Source: Theropithecus gelada (lineage: Eukaryota > Chordata > Mammalia > Primates > Cercopithecidae). From it: a stretch of DNA of 64,000 nt. The notes below the pieces were generated by a model that saw only the letters and a program-made list of their open reading frames with translations, ran no database searches and was not told the origin of the DNA. A program made the position numbers and the translations under genes. Below are positions 27,501 through 34,147 of the stretch, piece by piece. Location: the NCBI RefSeq assembly GCF_003255815.1, contig NC_037681.1, forward strand, positions 82,502,985-82,566,984, given 5' to 3'. Position 1 is the stretch's first letter; every line of letters begins with the position of its first letter.

Positions 27501-27556
27501 ACAGGAGTCTGGAGACTGGAGGCCACCAGCTTTGCCGCTCGGTGGGAGGCGGCCAT
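436..27556 (-). CDS. FAM161A: FAM161A, six exons in window, 3' end missing
   Basis: Gene-level entry. Coding exons on the minus strand are 27556-27374, 15764-15526, 13986-12826, 11805-11638, 9239-9140 and 590-436. Every junction is GT-AG and phases fit, giving 668 codons plus two bases. The human long isoform has 716 residues, so about 48 C-terminal residues lie in a last exon left of base 1. Established knowledge: FAM161A binds microtubules, sits at the centriole inner wall, basal body and photoreceptor connecting cilium, works with POC1B, POC5 and centrins, and is mutated in retinitis pigmentosa 28. The sequence shows a charged, Lys/Glu-rich, coiled-coil-like protein with no signal peptide or membrane segment. 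Exon 3 alone gives over half of the protein. No stop or frameshift is seen, so the gene looks functional. The identification rests on close residue-by-residue agreement with human FAM161A from memory. Confidence 0.96.
690..1300 (+). mobile_element. Old L1 3' end fragment
   Basis: Shows 'accctatgaccaacaattac', 'cacaacatggatggatctca', and the 'gtggttacctcttggggag' 3' region. Diverged L1M-type copy in the last FAM161A intron. Confidence 0.75.
1345..1662 (-). mobile_element. Alu (old) with internal 26-base duplication
   Basis: Flanked by attctttt copies. The arm linker 'tgtattttttgtaggatggg' occurs twice in tandem at 1514-1558. Confidence 0.9.
1663..3440. other. FAM161A last intron, mostly unique sequence
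   Basis: A/T-rich with one MIR (2105-2245). No exon, RNA gene or recognisable element otherwise. Confidence 0.6.
2105..2245 (-). mobile_element. MIR-like SINE
   Basis: 'aaggtcacaaggctagtgag' region in the usual MIR context. Diverged. Confidence 0.5.
3446..3752 (+). mobile_element. Alu
   Basis: Full length, target duplication gagaacagta on both sides. Confidence 0.95.
3767..3852 (-). mobile_element. Alu fragment
   Basis: One-arm remnant ending 'gtgagtcactggcc'. Confidence 0.75.
3878..4303 (+). mobile_element. Alu with a second Alu 3' fragment nested in it
   Basis: Outer copy flanked by aaagatatttct. Between its arms, at about 4017-4140, lies a 120-base Alu right-arm piece bounded by two 'aaattag' copies. 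Confidence 0.85.
4770..4925 (+). mobile_element. MIR-like SINE
   Basis: 'gatctgggtttgaatcctgg' (the tRNA-derived B box) through 'gataatgcatataaagtgct'. Not a tRNA gene. Confidence 0.65.
5141..5439 (+). mobile_element. AluJ-like
   Basis: Diverged full-length copy. Confidence 0.9.
5702..6045. mobile_element. hAT-type DNA transposon, MER1-like
   Basis: 344 bases beginning CAGGGGTC and ending near-complementary ...GGACTGCTG, with 8-base flanks gcctatag (5694-5701) and gcctagag (6046-6053), 7 of 8 matching, as expected for a hAT target-site duplication. Contains 'tggcctgttaggaaccaggc' and 'tgagaatctaatgcctgatg', typical of MER1/Charlie elements. Non-autonomous. Open frames on both strands are incidental. 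Confidence 0.85.
6284..6592 (+). mobile_element. AluS-like
   Basis: Flanks aaaggaaatgtgat and aaaggaatgtgat. Confidence 0.95.
6880..7156 (+). mobile_element. AluJ-like, degenerate
   Basis: Adjoins the L1 fragment at 7157. Confidence 0.85.
7157..7960 (+). mobile_element. L1P-type L1 3' end, interrupted by an Alu
   Basis: Primate L1 ORF2 end and 3'UTR ('cacatgttctcacttacaag', 'aacaaacctgcacatgtacc') ending in A-rich sequence near 7960. A minus-strand Alu (7595-7898) sits inside. The 155-codon frame here is a decayed ORF2 tail fused to Alu sequence. Confidence 0.88.
7595..7898 (-). mobile_element. Alu inside L1
   Basis: Inserted in the 3'UTR of the L1P copy; atacccc/ataccct flanks. Confidence 0.95.
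7961..8828. other. FAM161A intron 5, unique sequence
   Basis: A/T-rich, nothing recognised. Confidence 0.6.
8829..8953 (-). mobile_element. Alu monomer (FLAM/FRAM-like)
   Basis: Single arm with poly(T), 'cacctcagcctcccaagtag'. Confidence 0.8.
9140..9239 (-). CDS. FAM161A: FAM161A exon 5 (residues 584-617)
   Basis: 100 bases after 'attttag', reading KSEKERMREYQRELEERE and ending ...LLFERVAQ before gttgtg. The Glu/Arg heptad pattern suggests a coiled coil. It is too short and too lysine-rich to stand out as an ORF, but it matches the expected human exon exactly in length. Ends in phase 0. Confidence 0.93.
9700..9998 (-). mobile_element. Alu
   Basis: Abuts the next Alu without unique sequence. 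Confidence 0.95.
9999..10290 (-). mobile_element. Alu (older neighbour)
   Basis: More diverged than the copy to its left, which probably landed in its T-rich end. Confidence 0.9.
10590..10851 (+). mobile_element. Alu with right-arm deletion
   Basis: aaaagctat on both sides. About 40 bases around 'gcttcatctcctgggtgatc' are missing or altered. Confidence 0.92.
10852..11637. other. FAM161A intron 4, unique sequence
   Basis: A/T-rich stretch next to cassette exon 4. Short local repeats such as 'accatgaaagtgagt' and 'accatgaggtgagt' near 11435-11485. Confidence 0.6.
11638..11805 (-). CDS. FAM161A: FAM161A cassette exon 4 (residues 528-584)
   Basis: 168 bases, exactly 56 codons, with both ends in phase 2, so skipping keeps the frame (AG joined to A of exon 5 still gives Arg). 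It encodes RRSLEEKKMLEEERN to KSRVKCLR, a strongly helical stretch. It corresponds to the exon that separates the human 716- and 660-residue isoforms. Acceptor ccctcag, donor gtatca; the donor is weaker than those of the neighbours, in line with optional use. Confidence 0.92.
11925..12236 (+). mobile_element. AluY, Old World monkey type
   Basis: 'ggctcaagcctgtaatccca', 'ctagccgggcgagatggcgg', 'gagatccggccactgcac'. Flanks aaaaggcaaccctt. Confidence 0.93.
12282..12586 (-). mobile_element. Alu with (TTTA)n tail
   Basis: 17-base target duplication gtaaaactagaaatctt at 12265-12281 and 12588-12604. Confidence 0.95.
12826..13986 (-). CDS. FAM161A: FAM161A exon 3, large core exon (residues 141-528)
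   Basis: 1161 bases, from the split Arg after 'atttag' to GTAAG before gtaagt. It encodes most of the UPF0564/FAM161 core: VSEKNSYHPVSL at its start, WVPTITVPEPFQMM, the Pro-containing stretch RANPVPASVFLPLYHDLVK, FKARPIPRSTYGS and RWPYLSPRRKSPVR, with many KEE/REE repeats. In people most RP28 truncating changes lie in this exon. No stop or frameshift is present. Phase 2 at both ends. Confidence 0.95.
14058..14354 (-). mobile_element. Alu
   Basis: aagagttacat on both sides; only about 70 bases from the FAM161A exon 3 acceptor. Confidence 0.95.
14540..15065 (+). mobile_element. L2-type LINE fragment
   Basis: Ends with 'tctaagctccttgagggc' and 'tgcccaggcatagtctggca', the usual L2 3' end. Open frame 14660-14926 is incidental. 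FAM161A intron 2. Confidence 0.65.
15526..15764 (-). CDS. FAM161A: FAM161A exon 2 (residues 62-141)
   Basis: Acceptor ctggtcag-type tract then GCT GAT TTG (ADLNTSFSG). Ends ...SLSDGS plus AG of a split Arg before gtaagc. It contains EEYFKKVEELKAAH, a likely start of helical, coiled-coil sequence. The first in-frame Met of the surrounding open frame is intronic and not a start. 239 bases, phase 0 to phase 2. Confidence 0.93.
16109..16414 (-). mobile_element. AluY-like
   Basis: Flanks tgagttgtaag. Confidence 0.95.
16853..17138 (-). mobile_element. Alu
   Basis: Small deletion in the right arm ('gccttctcctgcctcag'). Confidence 0.93.
17139..17574. other. FAM161A intron 1, unique sequence
   Basis: Holds a direct repeat 'agatgtggtgttttt' at 17431 and 17470. 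Otherwise plain. Confidence 0.6.
17575..17870 (+). mobile_element. AluY-like
   Basis: Flanks aaatcagtcttca. Confidence 0.95.
18134..18438 (+). mobile_element. Alu
   Basis: Flanks actctacctttga. Confidence 0.95.
18439..19020. other. FAM161A intron 1, possible old repeat
   Basis: Purine-rich sequence in the style of old mammalian repeats, family not recognised. Overlapping open frames on both strands look incidental. Confidence 0.4.
19021..19166. repeat. Inverted duplication A, left arm
   Basis: 146 bases, about 88% identical to the reverse complement of 20067-20212. The core gagaacactccaaactaaaa plus the following 10 bases is unchanged. Not recognised as a known family. Confidence 0.85.
19258..19532 (+). 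mobile_element. Alu with internal poly(T)
   Basis: A run of about 23 T interrupts the region between the arms at 19380. Confidence 0.85.
19533..19834 (+). mobile_element. Alu
   Basis: Follows the previous Alu directly; the pair is flanked by agaatgga. Confidence 0.92.
20067..20212. repeat. Inverted duplication A, right arm
   Basis: Partner of 19021-19166. The 900-base spacer holds two Alus and about 325 bases of other sequence. Confidence 0.85.
20624..20911 (+). mobile_element. Alu
   Basis: Flanks aaatcaacagaatt/aaatccacagaatt; 20-base gap in the left arm. Confidence 0.93.
20920..21645 (+). mobile_element. L2-type LINE fragment split by an Alu
   Basis: 'ggcctttgcacttcctgttc' to 'cctccagatatccacatggc', then 'gatttgtctgctttgttcaa' and 'tttgctgaatgaatgaataa' after the Alu at 21225-21521. 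The order is that of an L2 3' end. Confidence 0.8.
21225..21521 (+). mobile_element. AluJ-like inside L2
   Basis: Target duplication aaaggcaag-atttg. Confidence 0.93.
21646..22732. other. FAM161A intron 1, unique sequence
   Basis: About 1.1 kb without Alu; nothing coding recognised. Confidence 0.6.
22733..22877 (+). mobile_element. Alu monomer (FLAM-like)
   Basis: Left arm only, A-rich end, followed by a full Alu. Confidence 0.8.
22879..23181 (+). mobile_element. Alu
   Basis: Its poly(A) borders the L1 fragment at 23183. Confidence 0.92.
23183..23501 (+). mobile_element. L1P-type L1 3' end
   Basis: 5'-truncated copy with 'ttgcatgttctcataagtgg', a G-rich tract at 23365-23382 and 'aacaaacttgcacatgcacc'. 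Lies between two plus-strand Alus. Confidence 0.85.
23502..23789 (+). mobile_element. AluS-like
   Basis: Poly(A) runs into a TG/TA microsatellite. Confidence 0.93.
23790..23839 (+). repeat. (TG)n/(TATG)n microsatellite
   Basis: Grown from an Alu tail; likely polymorphic. Confidence 0.9.
23846..24150 (+). mobile_element. AluJ-like
   Basis: Diverged, ends in AATAAT repeats. Confidence 0.9.
24284..24576 (-). mobile_element. Alu
   Basis: Full length, reverse. Confidence 0.93.
24740..25035 (-). mobile_element. AluY, Old World monkey type
   Basis: 'cacctcgcccggctagtttt' is the reverse of the monkey AluY arm. Followed directly by an older Alu end. Confidence 0.9.
25036..25134 (-). mobile_element. 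Alu fragment
   Basis: Older piece next to the AluY; gagtgagatttt occurs at 24713 and 25135, bracketing the pair. Confidence 0.8.
25135..26453. other. FAM161A intron 1, G-rich patch and unique sequence
   Basis: G-run cluster at 25304-25350, a short tandem duplication 'ttatatagatt-ctctt' at 25908-25941, and one MIR. Open frames to 107 codons are not recognised. Confidence 0.55.
25955..26085 (-). mobile_element. MIR-like SINE
   Basis: 'ttattttacagataaggaaa' core, FAM161A intron 1. Confidence 0.55.
26454..26728 (-). mobile_element. Alu
   Basis: Short left deletion ('gggtctgagatctcagctca'); caagattc flanks. Confidence 0.93.
27374..27556 (-). CDS. FAM161A: FAM161A coding exon 1 (residues 1-61)
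   Basis: Starts at the ATG at 27556-27554 (MAASHRAAKLVASSL) and ends in ...AQPAEAS before a gtaata donor. The frame stays open upstream to 27712, but this Met is chosen because the human protein starts with the matching residues and the upstream part is G/P-rich 5'UTR-like sequence. It holds an acidic run of Glu/Asp near residues 47-52. The exon lies in the CpG-rich start region and ends in phase 0. Confidence 0.93.
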
Positions 27557-27720
27557 CGCCCCGCCTCCGGGACCTGAGCGCCTGCGCTGGCCCGGGGCGG
27601 GAAAGCTGGTGCGGTCCCTGGCGACCCGGGGGCTCCTAGCTAGGGAGCCGGTTGCTATGGGCGCCGTAACTGGGGACACTACAGGGGCCGCCAGGGACCA
27701 AAAGTCACACAAACTCCTCT
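27374..27720 (-). promoter_or_regulatory. FAM161A: FAM161A CpG-rich start region
   Basis: A GC-rich block with many CG dinucleotides covers exon 1 and about 160 bases upstream. No TATA box is visible at a sensible distance. The transcription start is inferred to lie between the ATG at 27556 and about 27700, as in CpG-island promoters. Confidence 0.65.
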
Positions 27721-27759
27721 CAGGCTGCCAGAGACCCGAGTCGGGTGCTTACTGGATCA

Positions 27760-28870
27760 TGGCGGTCAGTACCGAGTCTGTTTGCTGGTTCCGAAGGTTG
27801 GCAGGCTGAACAGGGCACTTTTCCTCTCCTTTGCGTTTAACCGCCTGAACGCAGACTTCTCACATTATACAATGAAACAACTGCTTTTGTGAAGAAAAGA
27901 GCGCTTTTTTATTAACTGCAATAATATGTTAGAAGGAGACGGTTGATGGAGGAGACGGCGGCGGAGGAGGAAAGCAGGGCGTATTACTGGGTGGCGGCCT
28001 CTGAAGAGTGGCAAGGTTGGCGTCGCGCTACCTAACATGTCTCCCGCGGGAGCCAGCGTGGGAAGGAGGGAGGTGCATTCTACTCTGATTGACTTGAGGG
28101 CTAGTAGGAATCCACCAATCAGAAGGAGGCTCCCAGTTGTCCCTCTCGCGTTTTTTCTTGGCCTGACCAATAAAAGCCCAGAGTTGGGTGGTGCCTGACC
28201 CTCCCACTAATGAGTGAGGGTGCAGGTAGTGTAAACCTGGCGTTTGCTTTGGGTTCATCAGCTTGAGAGTGACAGGATTGAACGGCGCGAGTGGCCAAGA
28301 GTCATCACAGACACATCCATCTCCCTTATCCGTATCTTCTCTTTCCACTCGGGATTTGGATGCATCAAATGGCGCATTCCCTCTGCACCACGTGGTCGTA
28401 AGAGAAGCCAAACCTCAAAATAGCGGACGTGGTGCAGTCTCAGGCATCTGCTACCTAAGCCCCTGCTTACTGAGGCCGAGGCTGCCGCTCCCTATCTACT
28501 CCCTCCCTATCTACCCCTCTCTATCCTTTGCCCTCCTCCCGCTCCCCAGCCCTAGGACAGGCCCCCTCCGGTCAGTATTTTCCTCGTTATGCGTTGCACA
28601 TCGTCGAGAATACATCTCTAAGGTCTGAGCCCTTACCAAACCTTTGTTCTCCTGTATGGGTGTGAGCACCAGCAAAGTCTCCCACGTCCCCACTTCCTTC
28701 AGGCTGCTCTTTGTTTTGGCTAAACAGTTCCTTCCAGTGCTGGAACAGATGCTGGCTGGGTTCTAAGCAGAAGCCAGAGCTAGAACCATGAGATATGGAC
28801 CGCCAGGTATGGCCAAGTGTCCAGGGGAGCAATTTCCAGTCAGTCACGGCAGCCAGTTTTGTGGCTACAA
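27760..28870. other. Gene-free segment upstream of FAM161A with promoter-like motifs
   Basis: About 1.1 kb of largely non-repeat sequence. It holds a GGCGG-rich patch near 27950, CCAAT boxes at about 28114 and 28164, and a CACGTG E-box at about 28388. Open frames of 127 codons (minus, 28411-28028) and 121 codons (plus, 28263-28628) overlap each other; neither product is recognised and both look like chance frames in GC-rich DNA. It could be a divergent-promoter or enhancer segment. Confidence 0.4.
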
Positions 28871-28872
28871 AA

Positions 28873-29008
28873 CTGCCTCAGCCTCCGGAGTGGCTGGGAT
28901 TACAGGCGCCCTCCCGGGAGGCGGAGATTGCAGGTAGCCCGGATCGCGCCTCTGCACTCCAGCCTGGGCAATAAAGCAAGACTCCGTCTCAAAAACAACA
29001 ACAAAAAA
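28873..29008 (+). mobile_element. Alu remnant with inverted block
   Basis: 28873-28911 reads as Alu on the minus strand ('gcctcagcctccggagtggc'), then 28912-29008 as the plus-strand right arm. Confidence 0.85.
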
Positions 29009-29627
29009 GTATTGATAAGGAATTAGAGCACATGAATTATAAATACTGAAATATACTATTATCTTTACTGTAAATTCCTCATAGACAATTGCTTCTCTCA
29101 GAATGCTTTGGTTGGTTTATGCTGTACTCCTATATTTGTGGCCAACTTATGGTTGCGATTAACAACCTAGTTCCAACATGAATGTTGGTTAATATTTTTG
29201 TTTTTATTTATGATTAGGATGAGAGTGACATATCCGAGATATATGTCAGAATTTCACTTGTCAGTGTTATGAGCAACTTCTTTGCTGAAATAGATAATAC
29301 TTTTCTAACACTGGAAGAATTTTTCTTAATTTTTTCTGCAAGTCACAATGTAAAGGCTACAGATAACACAAACTTTTAAGTTTACTGTGCATTATTAATA
29401 TTTTCCACATCAGTTTCTTAAGTTTAAATGTCCAATTTTTAGCATTTGCTAATTTCCATGATGTCAATACTCCCATCATGGCCAATTTCAAGCCACCAAT
29501 ATGACATCACTTAACGCGAATTTGAGAAAAGACGTCTAGTAGCACACCGTTATATAGTATTTCCACCATACAGATACAGTAGATGCAAGGAACATAAGAG
29601 AAAGTGAAGAGTTTTAAGAAATTATCT
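29009..29627. other. Intergenic, unique A/T-rich sequence
   Basis: No element or gene recognised. Confidence 0.6.
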
Positions 29628-29924
29628 TGCCGGGCGCGGTGGCTCAAGCCTGTAATCCCAGCACTTTGGGAGGCCGAGACGGGCGGATCACGAGGTCAGG
29701 AGATCGAGACCATCCTGGCGAACACGGTGAAACCCCGTCTCTACTAAAAATTACAAAAAAACTAGCCGGGCGAGGTGGCGGGCGCCTGTGGTCCCAGCTA
29801 CTCGGGAGGCTGAGGCAGGAGAATGGCGTAAGCCCGGGAGGCGGAGCTTGCAGTGAGCCGAGATCGCGCCACTGCACTCCAGCCTGGGCAACAGAGCGAG
29901 ACTCCGTCTCAAAAAAAAAAAAAG
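29628..29924 (+). mobile_element. AluY, Old World monkey type, first of a pair
   Basis: Nearly unmutated; 'aagaaattatctt' on both sides. Confidence 0.95.
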
Positions 29925-29936
29925 AAATTATCTTTG

Positions 29937-30240
29937 GGCCGGGCGCGGTGGCTCAAGCCTGTAATCCCAGCAACTTTGGGAGGCCGAGACGGGCGGATCA
30001 CGAGGTCAGGAGATCGAGATCATCCTGGCGAACACGGTGAAACCCCGTCTCTACTAAAAAAAAATACAAAAAACTAGCCGGGCGAGGTGGCGGGTGCCTG
30101 TAGTCCCAGCTACTTGGGAGGCTGAGGCAGGAGAATGGAGTAAACCCGGGAGGCGGAGCTTGCAGAGAGCTGAGATCCGGCCACTGCACTCCAGCCTGGG
30201 CGACAGAGAGAGACTCCGTCTCCAAAAAAGAAAAAAAAGA
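29937..30240 (+). mobile_element. AluY, Old World monkey type, second of a pair
   Basis: Landed in the right target duplication of the first; a third copy of the target (agaaattgtctttg) follows. Confidence 0.95.
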
Positions 30241-30288
30241 AATTGTCTTTGTTTTTGACATAATTTATTGTAATTAACAAAACTTAAT

Positions 30289-30578
30289 TTTTTTTTTTAA
30301 GATGGAGTCACCTTGTTGCCCAGGCTGGAGTGCAGTGGTGCGATCTTGGCTCACTGCAACCTCCACCTCCCAGGTTCAAGTGATTCTCCTGCCTCAGCCT
30401 CCCGAGTAGCTGGGACTACAGGCACCTACCACCACACGTGGCACATGTTGTATTTTTAGTAGAGGGTGGGGTTTCACCATGTTGGCCAGGCTGGTCTCAA
30501 AATCCTGACCTTAGGTAATCCGCCTGCTTTGGCCTCCCAAAGTACTGGGATTATAGGCATGAACCACCACACCCAGCC
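30289..30578 (-). mobile_element. Alu
   Basis: Just left of the L1/RPL31P block. Confidence 0.92.
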
Positions 30579-30724
30579 AAGTTAGACATTATAAAAGAAA
30601 AATAACTAGAAAAGCCTTTTTAGTTGGGAAATTTAAAACTCTTCAAAAAACAATTTGTGCGTACAGAAAAAGTCGTGGCAGAAATTATATAGAGAGTCAA
30701 ATAATAACAAAAATACAGTGTGTC

Positions 30725-30775
30725 AAAATGCCTTAAATGTAAAATGGTGCAGCCACTTTTATTTAAAAGTTTAGG
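30725..30775 (+). mobile_element. Ancient L1 3' end, piece 1
   Basis: 'aaaatggtgcagccact' is typical of the L1 ORF2 end. Continues after the RPL31 retrocopy. Confidence 0.6.
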
Positions 30776-31238
30776 CCTTCTTTCTCCCACAGTCGCTCAT
30801 GATCTTCCTTTCCATCTTGGGCCTGGCAGAATGGCTCCTGCAAAGAAGGGTGGCAAGAAGATGAGCTATTCTGCCATCAACAAGGTAGTGACTCAAGAAC
30901 GCACTTCGGTCACTAGCTCACATGCATGGAGTGGGCTTTAAGAAGCATGCCCTGTGGGCATTCAAAGAGATTCAGAAATTTGCCATGAAGATGGGCACTC
31001 CAGATATGTGCACTGATACCAGGCTTAACACAGCTATCAGGGCCAAAGGAATAAGGAATGTCCAACACCATGTACATGTGCGATTGTTCAGAAAACATAA
31101 CAAAGATGAAAATTCACCAAACAAGCTCTATACTCTGGTTACCTGTATACCTGTTACCACTTTCAAAAATCTAGATAGTCAGTGTGGATGAGAACTAACT
31201 GCCAATCGTCATATATGTCAAACAAAGCTGTAAACCCG
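30775..31238 (+). pseudogene. RPL31P: RPL31 processed pseudogene
   Basis: Intronless copy of ribosomal protein L31 mRNA. The ATG at 30831 starts MAPAKKGG; a frameshift puts the rest (GVGFKK..., RLNTAIRAKGIRNVQ, NKLYTLVT) in another frame from about 30922, and a second shift near 31180 spoils the C-terminus. The 3' end keeps the DEN-stop region and the short 3'UTR but no long poly(A). Flanks resembling TAAAAGT on both sides suggest a target-site duplication from L1-driven insertion. It sits inside an older L1 3' end. Not translatable as L31. Confidence 0.93.
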
Positions 31239-31352
31239 CTAAAAGTAATTGTGACGGTTCCTCTGAAAGTTGAACATATAATTACTATATGACTCACTCC
31301 TAGGTATACAGCAAAGATAATTGAAGACATGTTCACACAAAAACTTGTGCAG
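31239..31352 (+). mobile_element. Ancient L1 3' end, piece 2
   Basis: Reads 'cctctgaaagttgaacata' and 'ctcctaggtatacagcaaag', and ends 'cacacaaaaacttgt', as L1 does just before the next piece. Confidence 0.65.
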
Positions 31353-31747
31353 TGTGGAAGAAAATGAAGTAACTAAGGTGAAGGCTTTCTAAAGTGGAGT
31401 CAGGAGATTGCTAGGGGATTGGATTCATACCTGGTAAAAAGTCAAACCACAGAATAGACTTGTAGAAACAACTGAAGTCAGTAAGTATCTGCCAGCCTTC
31501 ATCATCTCTCAGCGGTGTGTACCCTAATTAACCAACCAATCAGAATGGGTTTGCGATTTAAGATTTCCGCCCAGCCAATGAACTGCCTCTGAAAACTTCT
31601 GGGAATCCCCTATTTTAAAAAACCCTCTCCTGTGCTTGCCTTATGAGACATTATTCAGGGCTGCTCTGATTCAGTGTATGTGAATTGCAATTCTTTGTTT
31701 CCCAAATAAATTAAATGATATTTCCTATTTCCTTTGACCTCTGTGTC

Positions 31748-31750
<3 letters not shown>
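31353..31750 (+). mobile_element. Solo LTR, ERV1-like
   Basis: About 400 bases from TGTGGAAG to TCTCA. It has CCAAT-type boxes near 31530 and 31565, a weak TATA-like TATTTTAAA at 31611 and an AATAAA near 31706, the order expected in a retroviral LTR. No internal viral sequence adjoins. It splits an L1 fragment, and a minus-strand Alu has landed at its 3' end. Family not named. Confidence 0.6.
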
Positions 31751-31785
<35 letters not shown>

Positions 31786-32028
31786 TCACCCATGCTGGGA
31801 TGCAGTGGCATGATCTCAGCCCACAGAAACGTCTGCCTCCCGGGCTCAAAAGATCCTCCCATCTCAGCCTCCAGAGTAGCTGGGACTGTAGGCACGGGCC
31901 ACTACACCCAACTTATTATTTTGTAGGGTTTCACTTCTGTTGCCCGGCTGGTCTTGGGCTCAAGCGATCCGCCCTCCTCAGCCTCCCAAAGTGCTGGGAT
32001 TACAGGCATGAACCAACATGCCCAGCCT
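31751..32028 (-). mobile_element. AluJ-like at LTR end
   Basis: 34 T run, then a diverged Alu; sits between LTR and L1 piece 3. Confidence 0.88.
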
Positions 32029-32145
32029 CGATCTTTGTTGTAGTTTACACAAATGTTCATCGCAGCATTAATAGGAGCCACTCTTTCAACTGTTGAATGG
32101 ATAAACAAAATGTGGTGTATGCATACAATGAGCCACTCCCCCAAC
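32029..32145 (+). mobile_element. Ancient L1 3' end, piece 3
   Basis: Starts 'acacaaatgttcatcgcagc' and ends 'gtggtgtatgcatacaatg', continuing piece 2 across the LTR plus Alu. Confidence 0.65.
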
Positions 32146-32700
32146 AAGTGGACTTTCCCTCTGGTCCAGGAGGTCCAGTGCACTTTGGGTTAGGCAGGAA
32201 TCTCAGAGCTCAGAAGCAAAATGACTTTCCAAGAAACAAGTGCAAGACAAGATCATTGGTTCAGCAACAAACATGCTACTGAAGGAGCTGAAATTTGCAG
32301 GATGCCTAGAAAAAAAAGGCAGACACAAGCAAAGTAAATTTGGAGGCTAATAAAGACTTAGATAACAATATGAATAATGGAAATCCTTGGGTTTGAAGAA
32401 GATGTTGTGATTGAGTTTATATTCAACCAAGTGGAAATGGAGACCTGAACCAAAATGGAAGTTATTCCTTGCATCTCAAGTGTAAACATCATCATTGTAT
32501 TAGGTCTCAGCAGAATGGACATCCCAATGTCACACTGCACTCCCTTATGTGTGTTTGGAAAATCCAGACTCCAAAATGATACAAAGCAATCTGACTGGGT
32601 TTTTGAATGAAATAATTACTAGAGAATTATGGGAACTGTAGTCCCTGCTGTTAAGTGCACAAGAAGACATCACTGGAATCTGTTCTGCTTTCCTAGAACT

Positions 32701-32731
32701 GGAGGAGGAGGAAGAGGAGGAGGAGGAGGAC
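32701..32731 (+). repeat. (GGA)n run in SRRM1P
   Basis: Expanded from the Glu codons of the SRRM1 sequence. Confidence 0.85.
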
Positions 32732-33016
32732 AGATAGAACAAGAAAAAAATTGGTGTCTATGAAAAAGCAATATAAAGAGAAAAATAAGGATAAGGAAGA
32801 AAAAAGAAAGCAGAGAAAAGGGGGAGAGGTCTTAAAGCCCAAGAAAATGTAAATTCAGATGTCCTTCTCCTAAAAGAGGATCCTACCCTGTCAGGAGCAA
32901 GAGAATGCAGTCATTTTCAATCTCCCCATCACAGAACCAAGAGGCAGAGACCTTCCCCAGCTCCAGAAAAGGAGAAAACTCCAGCACTACAAGAACCTTT
33001 CAAGAAAGTGAAAGAA

Positions 33017-33316
33017 GGCCGGGCGCGGTGGCTCAAGCCTGTAATCCCAGCACTTTGGGAGGCCGAGACGGGCGGATCACGAGGTCAGGAGATCGAGACC
33101 ATCCTGGCGAACACGGTGAAACCCCGTCTCTACTAAAAAATACAAAAAACTAGCTGGGCGAGGTGGCGGGCGCCTGTAGTCCCAGCTACTCCGGAGGCTG
33201 AGGCAGGAGAATGGCGTAAACCCGGGAGGCGGAGCTTGCAGCGAGCTGAGATCCGGCCACTGCACTCCAGCCTGGGCGACAGAGCGAGACTCCGTCTCAA
33301 AAAAAGAAAAAAAAAA
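33017..33316 (+). mobile_element. AluY, Old World monkey type, in SRRM1P
   Basis: Target duplication aagaaagtgaaagaa; nearly unmutated. Confidence 0.96.
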
Positions 33317-34129
33317 GAAAGTGAAAGAACCTAGTACAAAAGGACATTTCTACTAGTGACAGCTGAAAGTTCCCAAACGTGCACTTGTACCAGAGCAAGT
33401 AAAAAACCTTCTCCAGAAACAAACAAATCTGAAAAGTTAAAGAAGATTCAACCAAGATCTCTGTCATTTTCCAAATCAATATCACAGATGTGTCTGGCTT
33501 TCCTTATCATACTTTCTTTAGATGGCACCATTGATCCCATCAAGATGATATTCACCTACAAGAACAAAAGGGCCAATAAAGTGGCCATCCCCTTGAAGGA
33601 GTCCACCAAGCCATAGAGGGAGCAGATCTCCAGTGAGATGAAAAAGGCACTCATCAGCATCCTGTCTAGGAGTAGCTCGTTGTCCTCTTGTTTCCAGGAA
33701 CCACCAGAGAAGCCTCCCAAGACGACATCCAGCGCCCCCTGAAAAACTAGTAAGTTCTTTCCTTCAGCAAATCCTTGAAGGTGAGTGTGCACTGGCTGTC
33801 GCCTCCAGCAAGTCCACTGCCAAAAATGCATCATTCCCCAATACCCCAGCCAAACTATATAAGAAAAAGTTGTGGTTTTGCTGCTCCACGAAGAACTTAG
33901 TAAAGTGACAAAATGTGAAGGTACTTAGAAAAAAAGAGTCCCCTTCATCAGCACCCAAAGGCTAGAAAAGTTGAGTTATCCGAATCAGAAGATAAAGGTA
34001 GCAAAATGGCTGCCACAGATTCTGTGCAGCAGAGATACCAATATAGATGACAAAATTAGCAGTCTTCATCTGACTTTGCTCCTCTCCTCAGATGATGGTG
34101 AGCGATTCAAGAAGTTCCGTGTGAAAAAT

Positions 34130-34147
34130 AGGCAGGCAGGCAGGCAG
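34130..34147 (+). repeat. (GGCA)n run in SRRM1P
   Basis: About 4.5 units. Confidence 0.85.

Noticed and set aside
27213..27809. 198-codon plus-strand frame across FAM161A exon 1
   Set aside because: It is the antisense of exon 1 and its CpG-rich 5'UTR; GC-rich DNA gives long chance frames and the product resembles nothing known.
28028..28628. 127- and 121-codon frames on opposite strands
   Set aside because: They overlap each other, have no splice context or family likeness, and lie in promoter-like DNA.
31353..31750. Possible full provirus at the LTR
   Set aside because: No internal viral sequence adjoins; L1 flanks on both sides once the Alu is removed, so a solo LTR.
32545..32742. Poly-serine minus-strand frame
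   Set aside because: Antisense of the (GGA)n run in SRRM1P.
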